Origin: Acidobacteriaceae bacterium
GTDB taxonomy: Bacteria; Acidobacteriota; Terriglobia; Terriglobales; Acidobacteriaceae
Length of the DNA stretch: 64,000 bases
Direction: 5' to 3'
Assembly: GCA_003134995.1 (NCBI GenBank)
Contig: PLDC01000015.1
Span: 248,001-312,000, forward strand
The translations under genes were made by a program, and so were the position numbers. Numbering within the stretch: the stretch's first letter is position 1; the number at the start of each line of letters is the position of its first letter. Shown here one piece after another: positions 17,724 to 26,922 of this stretch. Below the pieces are notes generated by a model. The model made no database searches. It saw only the letters and a list, made by a program, of their open reading frames with translations, and was not told where the DNA came from.

Positions 17724-20321
17724 CTACTGCAATATCGCCAGTGCCGCGGCAGTCAAAGCCAGCTGCGAAGAAATTTGTGTCCAGTCGCGCAGGCCGCGAA
17801 CGAAGGCTCCTGTTGGCAGCTTGTAGGGAACAATAATTTGATCGCCGGGGTACATTCGGAGGCGGTCGAATTTTGTTCCCACGAAAACGCCGTTGACGTT
17901 GTTGGCGGCGACCACGATGCCGTTCGCGCGCAGCACAAAAGCATGGTGAAGGTCGGACTGAGGTTTGCCCTTGCCGGCTATCTCAAGATAGGTCCCGGCC
18001 GTATTGCGAGGCTCGAAAATAAATGAACCGGGATTGTAGACATCTCCCACTACCGCGACGGTCGACGGAGTATGCGGAATCATCAGCCGGTCGTTGTCTT
18101 CCATGATCATGTCAGGATAATCGGTGAGTCTGTTATCTTTCGGCCTGACGGGCAGCGCGACGCGGCCGCTGGCACGGGTGCTGCGAAGCTGCGCGATGAT
18201 CGCTTCCTGCGCCTGCATCATTTGCGGCAAATCCCCCGGCTGGGCGGAAGCTGCCACCGACACGGCCGACTGCCGGATTTGCACCTCCATGGTGCGCGCT
18301 AGTTCGTCGAGGCTTTTCTGCTGGTCGATTCGTGCCGATTCGCGCGTGAGTTGCGACCCGTAAATATAAGCGTCAGGAGTCAGTCCTCCCGCGCGCTCCA
18401 GGACTGAGCGGAGGGTTTCGTTGGTTTCGAGTTTATAAACCCCCGGCCGCACGACTTCTCCTTCGACGATCACGTACTGAGAGCGGTCCGCCTGCGGGAC
18501 GCTGATATCGCGCTGCGAGAAGATGGTTACGATATCGCCCGGCTGCAATTCGAGGTTGCTCGCCTCGTCTTGCTCGATGATCGCTTTTCGCGGGCTCATC
18601 CAGATCAGCCTTGAAGTAAGGTCGACGGGGTTGACCCGCTGAATAATAGCGTAGTCCCAGTTAATCTCGGGAGCGTACCGGCGCACATCCTCGGCAATAT
18701 CCCTGACTGCGCTCGAGCTGGCATTATTCCCGCCGGTCTGCGAAGACTGCCGGGCGGCGGACGTACTATCGCCAGTCTTCGACGATTCATTGTTCGAGGT
18801 ATTCAGCGCATCTTCGGCGTAAAGAGTATCCGCTGCGGCATTCGAAGAGTTCGTCACGGGAACATCGTCACCGGTCTTGGCGTTCTCAGCGGATCGCGTG
18901 GCTGCCGTGCCATTCCCGTTCGAGCCATTCGCCTCCGATTGAGCAACGCCGGAGGTGCTGCTCTTCGAAGGTGCCGCGGCAACCGGATACTCGGTTGCGC
19001 GTCCGTTGATGATCGCGGTGCGACTGCGCCAGTAACGGCGAGTGAGCAGGGCTTGCGCATCGGGGATCAGGTCGCGCACGCGCATGCCCGGCTTCCAGGG
19101 ATAACGGCCGGGGTTGGCAACGTTACCCCGCAACGTCACAGTGTCTTCAAAACGCGGAACGATGGAAAACACGCGAACGATGTCGCCATCTTTGACCAGT
19201 TGCGCGCGGGCCTGCTCGTCATAGGGAAACTCCAGAGCCTTGCGCGCCTGGTGATCGACAAGGCGATCGATCGTGATTTTGCTCGTGTCCGCAACTGTGC
19301 TCATGTCGCCGGCAGTTTCGATAAGCTCGTTCAGAGTGGAGCTGTCCTTCATCTCGTAGATAGCTGGTGTGTTCACCGATCCAGAGATCGAAACCAGAGG
19401 ACCAACGTGCGGAATGTAGATAACATCGCCGGGCAAAAGCCGGACATCTTTGGACTTGTCACCCTTGATCAGCAGGTCGTAAAAATCGAAATCGGTAATG
19501 GTTGCCCCATCCCGACGCACCTGGATATGCCGCAATGATCCCTGCGGAGTGGGGCCGCCCGAAACGAAAATGGCATTGACGAGCGTGCTGAGAGAACTGA
19601 TGGTATAGGTGCCGGGATAGCGGGCATTGCCCACCACAACCACCTGAATAGATCTCAGGCGGCCTATGCTGGCGGACACATTGAAGTTCTTGAATATTTT
19701 TGAAATCTCGCTCTTCAAATGCGATTCCAGATCTCCCCAGTGCAGGCCGGCAACCGATATTTCGCCAACCTGTGGGATGTAAATCTGGCCGGCGCGGTCG
19801 ACGATGACACGCAGATTGGCCTCCACCTGGCCCCAGACTTTGATCTGCAACTCGTCCCCGGGCCCGATGATGTAGTCACTCGGTACCTGCGTCCAATCCA
19901 CCGGAGAAAAAGTACTTGGACTTTGCCGGAATAACGACTGCCCAAACAACGGCAGTGCCCGGCCAACCGAGTCGGCGACCATTTGTTCAAACTCAGTTTC
20001 CGGCCGCACGGCGGTTTCGGTGCGCGGGAGCTGCGACGGATTGAGTGGAGGTTTGCTCGGAGTGTATTGATCTGAGCTCGAACCTAAAGGGTTGGTGAGG
20101 ACGGGAGTGCGTACGGGAAGAGAGGAATTATCGCGTCCCTGGACGGTGTTAGCTCTTTGCGTACCATTGCACTGTGCGGAAGACGCCATGGATGGATCAG
20201 AGCAATCCGCCGCCGAACTTTGAGATTGTGTCCCTTGGGACAAAGAGTCACTGAGGGATTGTGAAACACACATGCCGCTTGATAGAACGACGAACAACGT
20301 GAACCGCAGCAACTTTCGCAT
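17724..20321 (-). CDS. SLBB/polysaccharide export protein (Wza-like)
   Basis: An 865-aa exported protein. A signal peptide (MRKLLRFTLFVVLSSGMC) precedes a low-complexity Ser/Thr/Gln stretch. The polysaccharide-export domain begins YIIGPGDELQIKVWG, followed by several SLBB domains (for example near VVVGNARYPGTYTIS, VTLRGNVANPGRYP, VIVEGEVVRPGVYKL and VAVVGDVYNPGSFIF). A Ser/Asn-rich insert sits near residues 455-540. The C-terminus carries a short hydrophobic segment. It is predicted to form the outer-membrane conduit for the polymer made by the genes to its left. Longer than E. coli Wza, as is common outside Proteobacteria. Confidence 0.93.
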   Translation of the reverse strand: MRKLLRFTLFVVLSSGMCVSQSLSDSLSQGTQSQSSAADCSDPSMASSAQCNGTQRANTVQGRDNSSLPVRTPVLTNPLGSSSDQYTPSKPPLNPSQLPRTETAVRPETEFEQMVADSVGRALPLFGQSLFRQSPSTFSPVDWTQVPSDYIIGPGDELQIKVWGQVEANLRVIVDRAGQIYIPQVGEISVAGLHWGDLESHLKSEISKIFKNFNVSASIGRLRSIQVVVVGNARYPGTYTISSLSTLVNAIFVSGGPTPQGSLRHIQVRRDGATITDFDFYDLLIKGDKSKDVRLLPGDVIYIPHVGPLVSISGSVNTPAIYEMKDSSTLNELIETAGDMSTVADTSKITIDRLVDHQARKALEFPYDEQARAQLVKDGDIVRVFSIVPRFEDTVTLRGNVANPGRYPWKPGMRVRDLIPDAQALLTRRYWRSRTAIINGRATEYPVAAAPSKSSTSGVAQSEANGSNGNGTAATRSAENAKTGDDVPVTNSSNAAADTLYAEDALNTSNNESSKTGDSTSAARQSSQTGGNNASSSAVRDIAEDVRRYAPEINWDYAIIQRVNPVDLTSRLIWMSPRKAIIEQDEASNLELQPGDIVTIFSQRDISVPQADRSQYVIVEGEVVRPGVYKLETNETLRSVLERAGGLTPDAYIYGSQLTRESARIDQQKSLDELARTMEVQIRQSAVSVAASAQPGDLPQMMQAQEAIIAQLRSTRASGRVALPVRPKDNRLTDYPDMIMEDNDRLMIPHTPSTVAVVGDVYNPGSFIFEPRNTAGTYLEIAGKGKPQSDLHHAFVLRANGIVVAANNVNGVFVGTKFDRLRMYPGDQIIVPYKLPTGAFVRGLRDWTQISSQLALTAAALAILQ

Positions 20322-20579
20322 GAAGGATTCAAAATCCTGTTAGTTCGGGGAACTGTCGTCTACCCACGTTTGCTATCTTACCTAACTGGGAAATGCAATC
20401 GTGCCGACTCCAGCCCTTAAGTCTCATCGCCAAGCCTACACAGCAGAATACAGGGAAAACGGTACGGCGGGGCCCGAATTACCCTAGCGCCGATCGTCAT
20501 CCGAATCGTAGCAAAGACTCCTTTTGCGCGTGCTTTCTGCGCGGGACGCAATTGCAGTCTTCTTCAGGGCCAGAAACGT

Positions 20580-23500
20580 TTATTGTGACATCAGAAACTG
20601 TACTTCCTGTTCGATTTCGGAGATCGCGATCGGACCAAGATTACCATCCGACAATTTCCGGTTAAGCGCAGGAAGTCTGTTTGTTTTGAAGTCGCTCCAT
20701 TCTGCGATGGCGGCTCTTACGCGCTGCTTGGACTCGTTGTAAACGGCCACGGCCTGCGAGGGCACGGCGCGATCTCCACTCTCTACGACGTGCAGCGCCG
20801 ACACCATATTGACGAAGGCGTCCTGCAGTCCTGCGCTCTGTTCGGGAGTGGTACCCTGCTTCCCCGTAATCTTTGAAATCTCGCTTTGGGCATCCGCGAG
20901 CGCGGACTTAATGGCCGAATCTTTTTCGCCGACCCCTTGCTCCAAAGCAGCAAGTTTCTTGCGGACCGAATCGATTTCGGCGGTCGTTCGTCGAGCTTCC
21001 ATGGCATCGCCAAATATTTGCAGGCCGAGTTGCAACTGCTGCTCCAGCGTCTCGGAAGTGGCAGAAGAGCGCGGATCCATGACAACGGTCAGAGGTTGAG
21101 TCTGCGGCTTCCCGTCCACGGTGAGTTTGACTGTATACGTCCCCGGCACAACCTTAGGACCGCTCGGTGTGCGGTATTCGGATTCTTCATCTACACCGGA
21201 TCCTTCAGAACTGCTCCAGGTTAGATTCCAGACAAAGCGATGCATGCCAGGATTAGTTTGGAGAGCTTCGGGCTTGGGGAACCAACGCTCGGCAATGGGA
21301 AGCGGTGGATGCTTTTCCGGACGCTTATCGTCTGAAGAGAATCGGTGCACGACTTTCTGGTGAGCATCGATAATCTCCAGCGAGACCGCGCTAGCGGGAG
21401 ACTTGAGAAAATAATCAATGACGGCGCCCGTCGGAGGGTTCTCGGCGGTGGGTTCCTCTGGAGGAATTGGAGTGCCTGCGAACGAATCGTTGTCGATGCG
21501 AACGGCTCGCGCAGGATGGTAAAGCCAGAATGTATTTGCCTTCGCGGCATCTGCAGCCTGCCGCAGCGGAGTGATGTTGTCGAGAATCCAGAAAGAGCGT
21601 CCGTGCGTGGCAACGATCAGATCTTCGCCGTGAATCGCGAGATCGCGAACCGATGTGACCGGAAGATTCAGTTGCAGCGGTTGCCAGTGGTCGCCGTCAT
21701 CGAAGGAAATGTAAACTCCGAACTCGGTTCCGGCAAAGAGCAACCCCTTCTTCTCAGTATCTTCGCGAACGGCGCGCGCGAACGAGTCAGGGGCAATGCC
21801 ATTGCTAATTGGTAGCCAGGTCGCACCAAAGTCGCGAGTTCGATAGAGGTAAGGTGCTTGATCATCGAGCCGGCTGCGGTCCACCGCCGCATAAGCAACG
21901 GCGGGATCAAAATGCGAAGCCTCGATAAAAGAAATCTTGCTCCATGCGCTCAGGCCCGGGGGCGTCACATCTTTCCAGGTTTTTCCGCCATCTCGAGTGA
22001 GATGAATCAATCCCGTGTCGCTTCCTGCCCAGATCGTATCGCGATTTAAAGCTGATGGCGCGATCGTAAAAACTACGCCGTAGCCTCGTTGTTTCGCGTT
22101 CTGAATCGTGGGCGATCCTTCCGTTTTTTCTCCCGGCTGTTGCGTCGATCCGGTGAGATCGGGACTGATGGTCTGCCAGTGCAATCCGCCATCAACAGTT
22201 TTCATCACATACTGCGTTCCGAGATAGAGCGTTGTGGAATCTGCGGGAGAGAAAACGAGAACTGGAGTCCACGGGTCTCTGTATTTACGTTGATTGATTT
22301 CAGAACCAAATGCTGGAACCGGCCACGGGGTAACGTCTTGGCTGAAGCCGGTTCGCCGATTGTAACGGTCAACCGAGCCGTAGGTTCCGCTCAGATAAAT
22401 GACGTTCGGATCCTTTGGATCGGGAGCCATGTATCCGCTTTCACTGCCGCCCGCGGGGGACCAATCGCGAGGAGTGATTTGGCCGTGATCGGTGCGGCTG
22501 AGAATCGCTGCGCTGCCGCTGTCTTGCTGTGCACCATAAACGACGTAAGGGAATTCGTTGTCGGTAATTACGTGATAGAGCTGCGCGGTGGGCTGGTTGT
22601 ACCATGTGCTCCAGGTCTTGCCGCGGTCGAGGCTGACGGTTGTGCCCTGGTCAGTTCCGAGAACCATGCTGGCGGGGTTCTTGGGATCGATCCAAATCTG
22701 GTGGTAATCGTCGCCCCCCGGCGCGCCCCGCACAATCGAAATCGTTTTTCCTCCATCTTCAGATCGGTACAGAGCAACATTCGGGATATAGATTACGTCG
22801 CGATCGTGCCGGTCGATGGTGATGCTGTCGAAATACCAGGCGCGCCCAGTGAGACGCGAATCGGAGTTTTCGAGAGTCCACGTATCGCCTCCGTCATCGG
22901 AGCGATACAGCCCAGCTTTTTTCGCTTGAATCAGCGCGTAGACGCGCTTTCCATCGGCCGCGACATCAACTCCAATGCGTCCCCAATCGCCGTCGGGCAA
23001 TCCGTTGCCGCTGAGTCGAGACCAGGTCTTGCCTGCATCTTGAGAGCGGTAGAGACCACCGCCCGGCCCATCGATGGGAGCGTAAGTGCTCCACGGGGGT
23101 CGATGCGTATTCCATGCTCCGGCAAACAAAAGTTGCGGGTTGCCTGAAGAGATCGCCAGGTCCGAAATGCCAATTTCTGAACCCTGATCCAGGATTTTGC
23201 TCCAGTGCATCCCGCCATCGATGGATTTGTATACGCCACGGTGTTCATTGGCTCCATAAGCGTGACCGAGCGCGCCGACGTAGAGCACATTCGCGTCTCG
23301 CGGATCGATTACGATGCGGCTGATTTGACGCGTGTCTTCCAGCCCAATGTGCGTCCAGGTGACTCCGGCATCGGTGGATTTGTAGACGCCTTTGCCGGAA
23401 GACAAATCGGATCGAATGTCCGACTCGCCGGTTCCGACGTAGATTGTGTCGCTGTCGGAAGGCGCCACGGCAATAGCGCCGATCGAACCTACAGGCTGGC

Positions 23501-23762
23501 CGTCGAAAATCGGAGTCCAGACAGTTCCCGCGTCTGATGTCTTCCAGATGCCGCCGTTAACCGCTCCAAAGTAAAAAGTGGTCGAGTCGCCCGGCACGCC
23601 TGCAACGGCAACCGCCCGACCGCCGCGGAATGGACCGATGAGGCGCCATTTCAGCCCATTCATCAGTTCCGTAGGAACAGACTGGGCAATTGTGGCACTC
23701 GTGAGTAAGAGAAAAAAAAGCGCAGTAAGAGTCTCTCGGAAGTAAGACTTAGGTTTCTGCAA
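20580..23762 (-). CDS. Sortilin/VPS10-like BNR-repeat exported protein
   Basis: A 1060-aa secreted protein with a clear signal peptide (ALFFLLLTSATIAQS). From residue 35 to about 720 it carries repeated Asp-box/BNR units, such as KTSDAGTVWTP, KSTDAGVTWTH, RSQDAGKTWSR, RSDDGGDTWTL, LTRDGGKTWKD and SFDDGDHWQP, which predict two beta-propellers as in sortilin-like domains. The C-terminal third contains GTYTVKLTVDGKPQTQPL (an Ig-like fold) and a helical tail. Such proteins are abundant in Acidobacteriota and are often annotated as glycosyl hydrolases. No catalytic residues can be assigned, and a binding or scaffolding role is equally likely. Confidence 0.92.
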   Translation of the reverse strand: MQKPKSYFRETLTALFFLLLTSATIAQSVPTELMNGLKWRLIGPFRGGRAVAVAGVPGDSTTFYFGAVNGGIWKTSDAGTVWTPIFDGQPVGSIGAIAVAPSDSDTIYVGTGESDIRSDLSSGKGVYKSTDAGVTWTHIGLEDTRQISRIVIDPRDANVLYVGALGHAYGANEHRGVYKSIDGGMHWSKILDQGSEIGISDLAISSGNPQLLFAGAWNTHRPPWSTYAPIDGPGGGLYRSQDAGKTWSRLSGNGLPDGDWGRIGVDVAADGKRVYALIQAKKAGLYRSDDGGDTWTLENSDSRLTGRAWYFDSITIDRHDRDVIYIPNVALYRSEDGGKTISIVRGAPGGDDYHQIWIDPKNPASMVLGTDQGTTVSLDRGKTWSTWYNQPTAQLYHVITDNEFPYVVYGAQQDSGSAAILSRTDHGQITPRDWSPAGGSESGYMAPDPKDPNVIYLSGTYGSVDRYNRRTGFSQDVTPWPVPAFGSEINQRKYRDPWTPVLVFSPADSTTLYLGTQYVMKTVDGGLHWQTISPDLTGSTQQPGEKTEGSPTIQNAKQRGYGVVFTIAPSALNRDTIWAGSDTGLIHLTRDGGKTWKDVTPPGLSAWSKISFIEASHFDPAVAYAAVDRSRLDDQAPYLYRTRDFGATWLPISNGIAPDSFARAVREDTEKKGLLFAGTEFGVYISFDDGDHWQPLQLNLPVTSVRDLAIHGEDLIVATHGRSFWILDNITPLRQAADAAKANTFWLYHPARAVRIDNDSFAGTPIPPEEPTAENPPTGAVIDYFLKSPASAVSLEIIDAHQKVVHRFSSDDKRPEKHPPLPIAERWFPKPEALQTNPGMHRFVWNLTWSSSEGSGVDEESEYRTPSGPKVVPGTYTVKLTVDGKPQTQPLTVVMDPRSSATSETLEQQLQLGLQIFGDAMEARRTTAEIDSVRKKLAALEQGVGEKDSAIKSALADAQSEISKITGKQGTTPEQSAGLQDAFVNMVSALHVVESGDRAVPSQAVAVYNESKQRVRAAIAEWSDFKTNRLPALNRKLSDGNLGPIAISEIEQEVQFLMSQ

Positions 23763-23884
23763 ATGGCCATCCCTCGCTGGATAGCCAGTCTACTGGAAAA
23801 CGGGATGCCATTGAACGGCTGGGGTCTGTAAATTATGCAGTGCGGCGATCTGAGAACCTCGTGTTGTTCGGGATCACGAGCAGG

Positions 23885-24043
23885 CTAGTCCGGCGTCAGC
23901 CCGAGGTATTCTTCGCGTCCTTCAAACACCTCGTGCGCCAGTTTTTTTAGCCGCTGTTTCGGAGTGAGAGGCATGGAACCTTCAGCCGATTTCTCCTCCG
24001 TTTCGACCTTGAGTTCAAAGTTGACATTTGCATTCGCGGCCAT
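23885..24043 (-). CDS. 52-aa charged protein downstream of the TPR-CHAT gene
   Basis: A 52-codon frame (ATG at 24043, TAG at 23885) with AGAGGTGA a few bases before the ATG. The product begins MAANANVNFELKVETEEKSA and continues with a basic helix (PLTPKQRLKKLAHEVFEG) and a C-terminal EEYLGLTPD. It has no membrane segment or signal. It lies 156 bases downstream of the TPR-CHAT stop on the same strand. The ordered, non-repetitive composition and strong ribosome site make it a likely real gene. It might be a partner, substrate or regulator of the CHAT protease. The function is unknown. Confidence 0.7.
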   Translation of the reverse strand: MAANANVNFELKVETEEKSAEGSMPLTPKQRLKKLAHEVFEGREEYLGLTPD

Positions 24044-24199
24044 ACGTTCACCTCTTACTTACGAAACAGCGCGCGCACGGCTACGCCTGGATTCGCCATT
24101 TGCGGGCTTACTTCTTCATAGTGTGAGATCGCGAAGAAACGTTTCAGAGGGTTATTGGCGGTGGGGTGCCGTGCACAGCGGCGGAGGAGAAGGTAGCTC

Positions 24200-26752
24200 T
24201 CACCCTAACCGCGCGTAGAGTTGAAAAGGTGCCCAGTAGTGGGGATTGTAGAACGCGCTGTTGTGAAGCAGGGACAATTTGGCGTTGCGCAAAGCGGCAT
24301 CCGGGGCCTTGCCCTTTTGCAGTTCGTCGTAGAACTTATCCATGAGCTGCTCGGTGGAATTATCCGTCGCCTCCCATAGCGCAGCAATTACGTTGTGGGC
24401 GCCGGCGCGGAGGAATGCCCACGACAGCCCGACCAAGCCCTCGCCCGAGTACGCACGCTCGCCAGAGCTGTAGCAGGCCGAGATCGTGACCAGTTCCGCC
24501 CGTATCGGATGGCCAATGATGTCGCGAGCGTAGAGTTTGAAAGAGTCATCTTCCGCGCTGCTTTTCGAGAGCACAATCGCAGAATCGAGCGGACTCAGGC
24601 GGCTTGCCATTCCATGCGCGACAAAATGGATATAAGAAAATCGCTCGGGATTGCTGGCTAGGTAGGCTGGCGGCGTGGCGGCTTGTTGGGTAAGGATTTT
24701 CTCCTCCGCTGCCGGAAAACGGCGTGCAACACTATTCATTTGATCTTCGGCGCGTGGGAGCTGGGGATATTTGTCGTTTGGCGCGACACTGTTACCGACG
24801 AGTAGTAGATTGCGTCCTCGCTTTTCCTTATCGCGATGCGCCGCGGCGAGCACGCGCAACGAGCTGGCGTTCGCGATGGTCACGTCTTCGATCCAGTAGT
24901 GCAGCTTCGGGTCGGACGGCTTTGCTCCCGAGACGAGAAGAGTTTCGAAATTAAGATTATTCAGGCTGCCGTCGGGAATGATGAAGACCTTCGCGGTTTT
25001 TTTCAACAAGGCTTGCGCCGGCGCAACCAACGTGCGATATAGAGACTGGCCGTCTCTATCGGCCGAGGCGAGCACATCCTGCGGACCTGCGAGAGACTCG
25101 CGATAGCGCGCGACCGCCGCATCGATTTCCGCGCCCGGAGGAAGTGAAAACAAGCTCGCCTTCTGCGGCGTGATCCCCCACAGATACGATTGCTTCTCGC
25201 CCAGCCAATAGAAGAGGATGACACCGCCCGCCCGCCGCGCAACTGCTGGCGCATCGAGAGCGGCGGGCTTGAATGAAGTTTCATTTTTCTGCAGCAAGCC
25301 CAAGCCCTCGTTCAGGGTGCGTCCGCGGCTGTAGTCGGCCACCCGCAAGGCTTCGATCGATTTACCTTGAATAACGAGAAAATGGACGTAGTCGTCGTAA
25401 ATGCGCGAAGCATTGCTAAGAAACGGCAACCGTGAATCTTCGTGCTTAAGTTCGGAGCGCGCGGTTTCGAACGTGTTGAGCGCAGCACGATATTCGCTTT
25501 CGGCAGAGGCGCGCTGATTTTCGTCTTCATAGAGCCGAGCCAAGGAACGCTCGGCCTCCCACTTCAGAAAGACAGGGCAATCCGGAGATTGCGCGACTTC
25601 CAGAAATGTTTTCTCGGCGGTCGCATTATCATGCAGACGTACGGCAATTCTTCCCTGAACGAGTCGACCATAAACCTGGTCCCGCCCGTTATCGTCCTCT
25701 CGCGCTCTGGCCAGCACTTCGTCGGCGTAGCGCTTGGCATCGTTCAGCTTATCGGTTTGCTCCGAGACGGAAGCCAGGGCTATTAGAGAGTTGATTGTGA
25801 CCTCTCTGCCGTTAAGCGTTCTCGCCAAGGCAAGGGAATCGACGAAGGACTTCTCAGCGGCCTTGAAATCGTGGGTGTCCATTTCGACGTAGCCTGCATT
25901 TGTAAGCCACTTGATCCGGTCGGCGTTGCCACCGAGAGTCTCCGCTTGATTCCCGGCTTCCAAGAATAATGCCTTGGCTTTTTCTGGCTCGCCGAGCCTG
26001 TAGTACGCCCAGCCAAGACTTCCTGAAACGGCCTCTTCGATAAAGCGAAATCCCAGGGCAGTGGAAATTTGGAGTGCTGAACCGCATAAGTCGATCACGT
26101 TGTCGAAGCGTGCTTGCTCGTCAGCCGACCAGCAAAGATTCATTAAGGCACTTGCTTCAAGAAAGCGATCACCCCTGGCCCGGGCCGAGACGAGCACCTG
26201 CTCAAACAGTCTCTGCGCCTGCACGAAGCGGCCGCGATCCATCTCTTGTCCACCTCGTGCGCTAACGACAAGGGCACACGAAGAATATTCCGATCCTCGA
26301 CATAGCCTCTCCGCCTCGCTCAGGCTTTGTTCCCCGTCGCTAAACCTGTTAGAGGAGTTGAACGCCAGGCCTTCCAACCTCAATCGCTGCACGGCTAGAT
26401 CCCCAGAGGCAGGCGGCGACGGCTCGGAGATCAGGACGTTCAAGGCACGGTCACCTTTGCCTTCCCAAAGCAAAGCATTAGCCTCGAGGATTGTAAAACT
26501 CCACGCCCAATCTGAGCCGAGCCTGCTGTAGTCTTCATGACCCTTTTCTGCTTCTGTTTGCGCGCGGACCAAATCGCCTTGCTGAAAAGTGCGCGTCGCT
26601 CTTTCCAGTGCAGCTTGCGGATTCTGATGAACCGTACACCCAAGCCAGAAGATGGCTACGGCAAAGAGCCCGCTCCACATAATCAAGGTTAAGTGCCAGG
26701 GTGTGCGGCCTGGCTCTAGAACGGATTTTCGGATACCAGCAGTGCAGGGCAT
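24200..26752 (-). CDS. TPR-CHAT caspase-like protease, membrane or lipoprotein anchored
   Basis: An 850-aa protein. A hydrophobic segment (about residues 21-38) ends in WLGC with Cys39, an imperfect lipobox, so it is either a lipoprotein or has a single membrane anchor. Residues about 45-470 are tetratricopeptide-type helical repeats (for example LGWAYYRLGEPEKAKALFLE). The CHAT domain occupies about 560-850, with catalytic His713 in FVAHGM and Cys760 in TISACYSSG. GEGLVGLSWAFLRAG downstream of the Cys is typical of CHAT. CHAT domains are clan CD cysteine peptidases related to separase and caspases. The neighbouring sigma and anti-sigma-like genes suggest a signalling role. The substrate is unknown. 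Confidence 0.92.
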   Translation of the reverse strand: MPCTAGIRKSVLEPGRTPWHLTLIMWSGLFAVAIFWLGCTVHQNPQAALERATRTFQQGDLVRAQTEAEKGHEDYSRLGSDWAWSFTILEANALLWEGKGDRALNVLISEPSPPASGDLAVQRLRLEGLAFNSSNRFSDGEQSLSEAERLCRGSEYSSCALVVSARGGQEMDRGRFVQAQRLFEQVLVSARARGDRFLEASALMNLCWSADEQARFDNVIDLCGSALQISTALGFRFIEEAVSGSLGWAYYRLGEPEKAKALFLEAGNQAETLGGNADRIKWLTNAGYVEMDTHDFKAAEKSFVDSLALARTLNGREVTINSLIALASVSEQTDKLNDAKRYADEVLARAREDDNGRDQVYGRLVQGRIAVRLHDNATAEKTFLEVAQSPDCPVFLKWEAERSLARLYEDENQRASAESEYRAALNTFETARSELKHEDSRLPFLSNASRIYDDYVHFLVIQGKSIEALRVADYSRGRTLNEGLGLLQKNETSFKPAALDAPAVARRAGGVILFYWLGEKQSYLWGITPQKASLFSLPPGAEIDAAVARYRESLAGPQDVLASADRDGQSLYRTLVAPAQALLKKTAKVFIIPDGSLNNLNFETLLVSGAKPSDPKLHYWIEDVTIANASSLRVLAAAHRDKEKRGRNLLLVGNSVAPNDKYPQLPRAEDQMNSVARRFPAAEEKILTQQAATPPAYLASNPERFSYIHFVAHGMASRLSPLDSAIVLSKSSAEDDSFKLYARDIIGHPIRAELVTISACYSSGERAYSGEGLVGLSWAFLRAGAHNVIAALWEATDNSTEQLMDKFYDELQKGKAPDAALRNAKLSLLHNSAFYNPHYWAPFQLYARLG

Positions 26753-26869
26753 GACATGCGCACCTGCCGACAGAGTTTAGCTGGAAAGACGAACAATGGG
26801 AACGGAAACTGGAGGGTCGAAAATGTAGTCGCTTGCGACGCAATCCTGAGGGAGAAGGTCGCGGATGTG

Positions 26870-26902
26870 CGAGGTTCCACCTGCGAAGCAGATGGAACCC
26901 CG
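26870..26902 (-). promoter_or_regulatory. Intercistronic RNA hairpin between the 307-aa gene and TPR-CHAT
   Basis: A 15-bp stem with a 3-base loop, arms 26870-26884 and 26888-26902. The two non-Watson-Crick positions are A-C mismatches on the plus strand. In minus-strand RNA they become G-U pairs, so the stem is fully paired only in the transcript of the sigma/CHAT operon. There is no T-run, so attenuation, processing or transcript stabilisation is as likely as termination. Confidence 0.55.
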
Positions 26903-26922
26903 AAACGCGACAATTCAGATTC

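Noticed and set aside
22089-23147. Plus-strand frame of 352 codons opposite the BNR protein
   Set aside because: Antisense shadow of a well-supported gene with repeated Asp-box motifs; no domain signs of its own.
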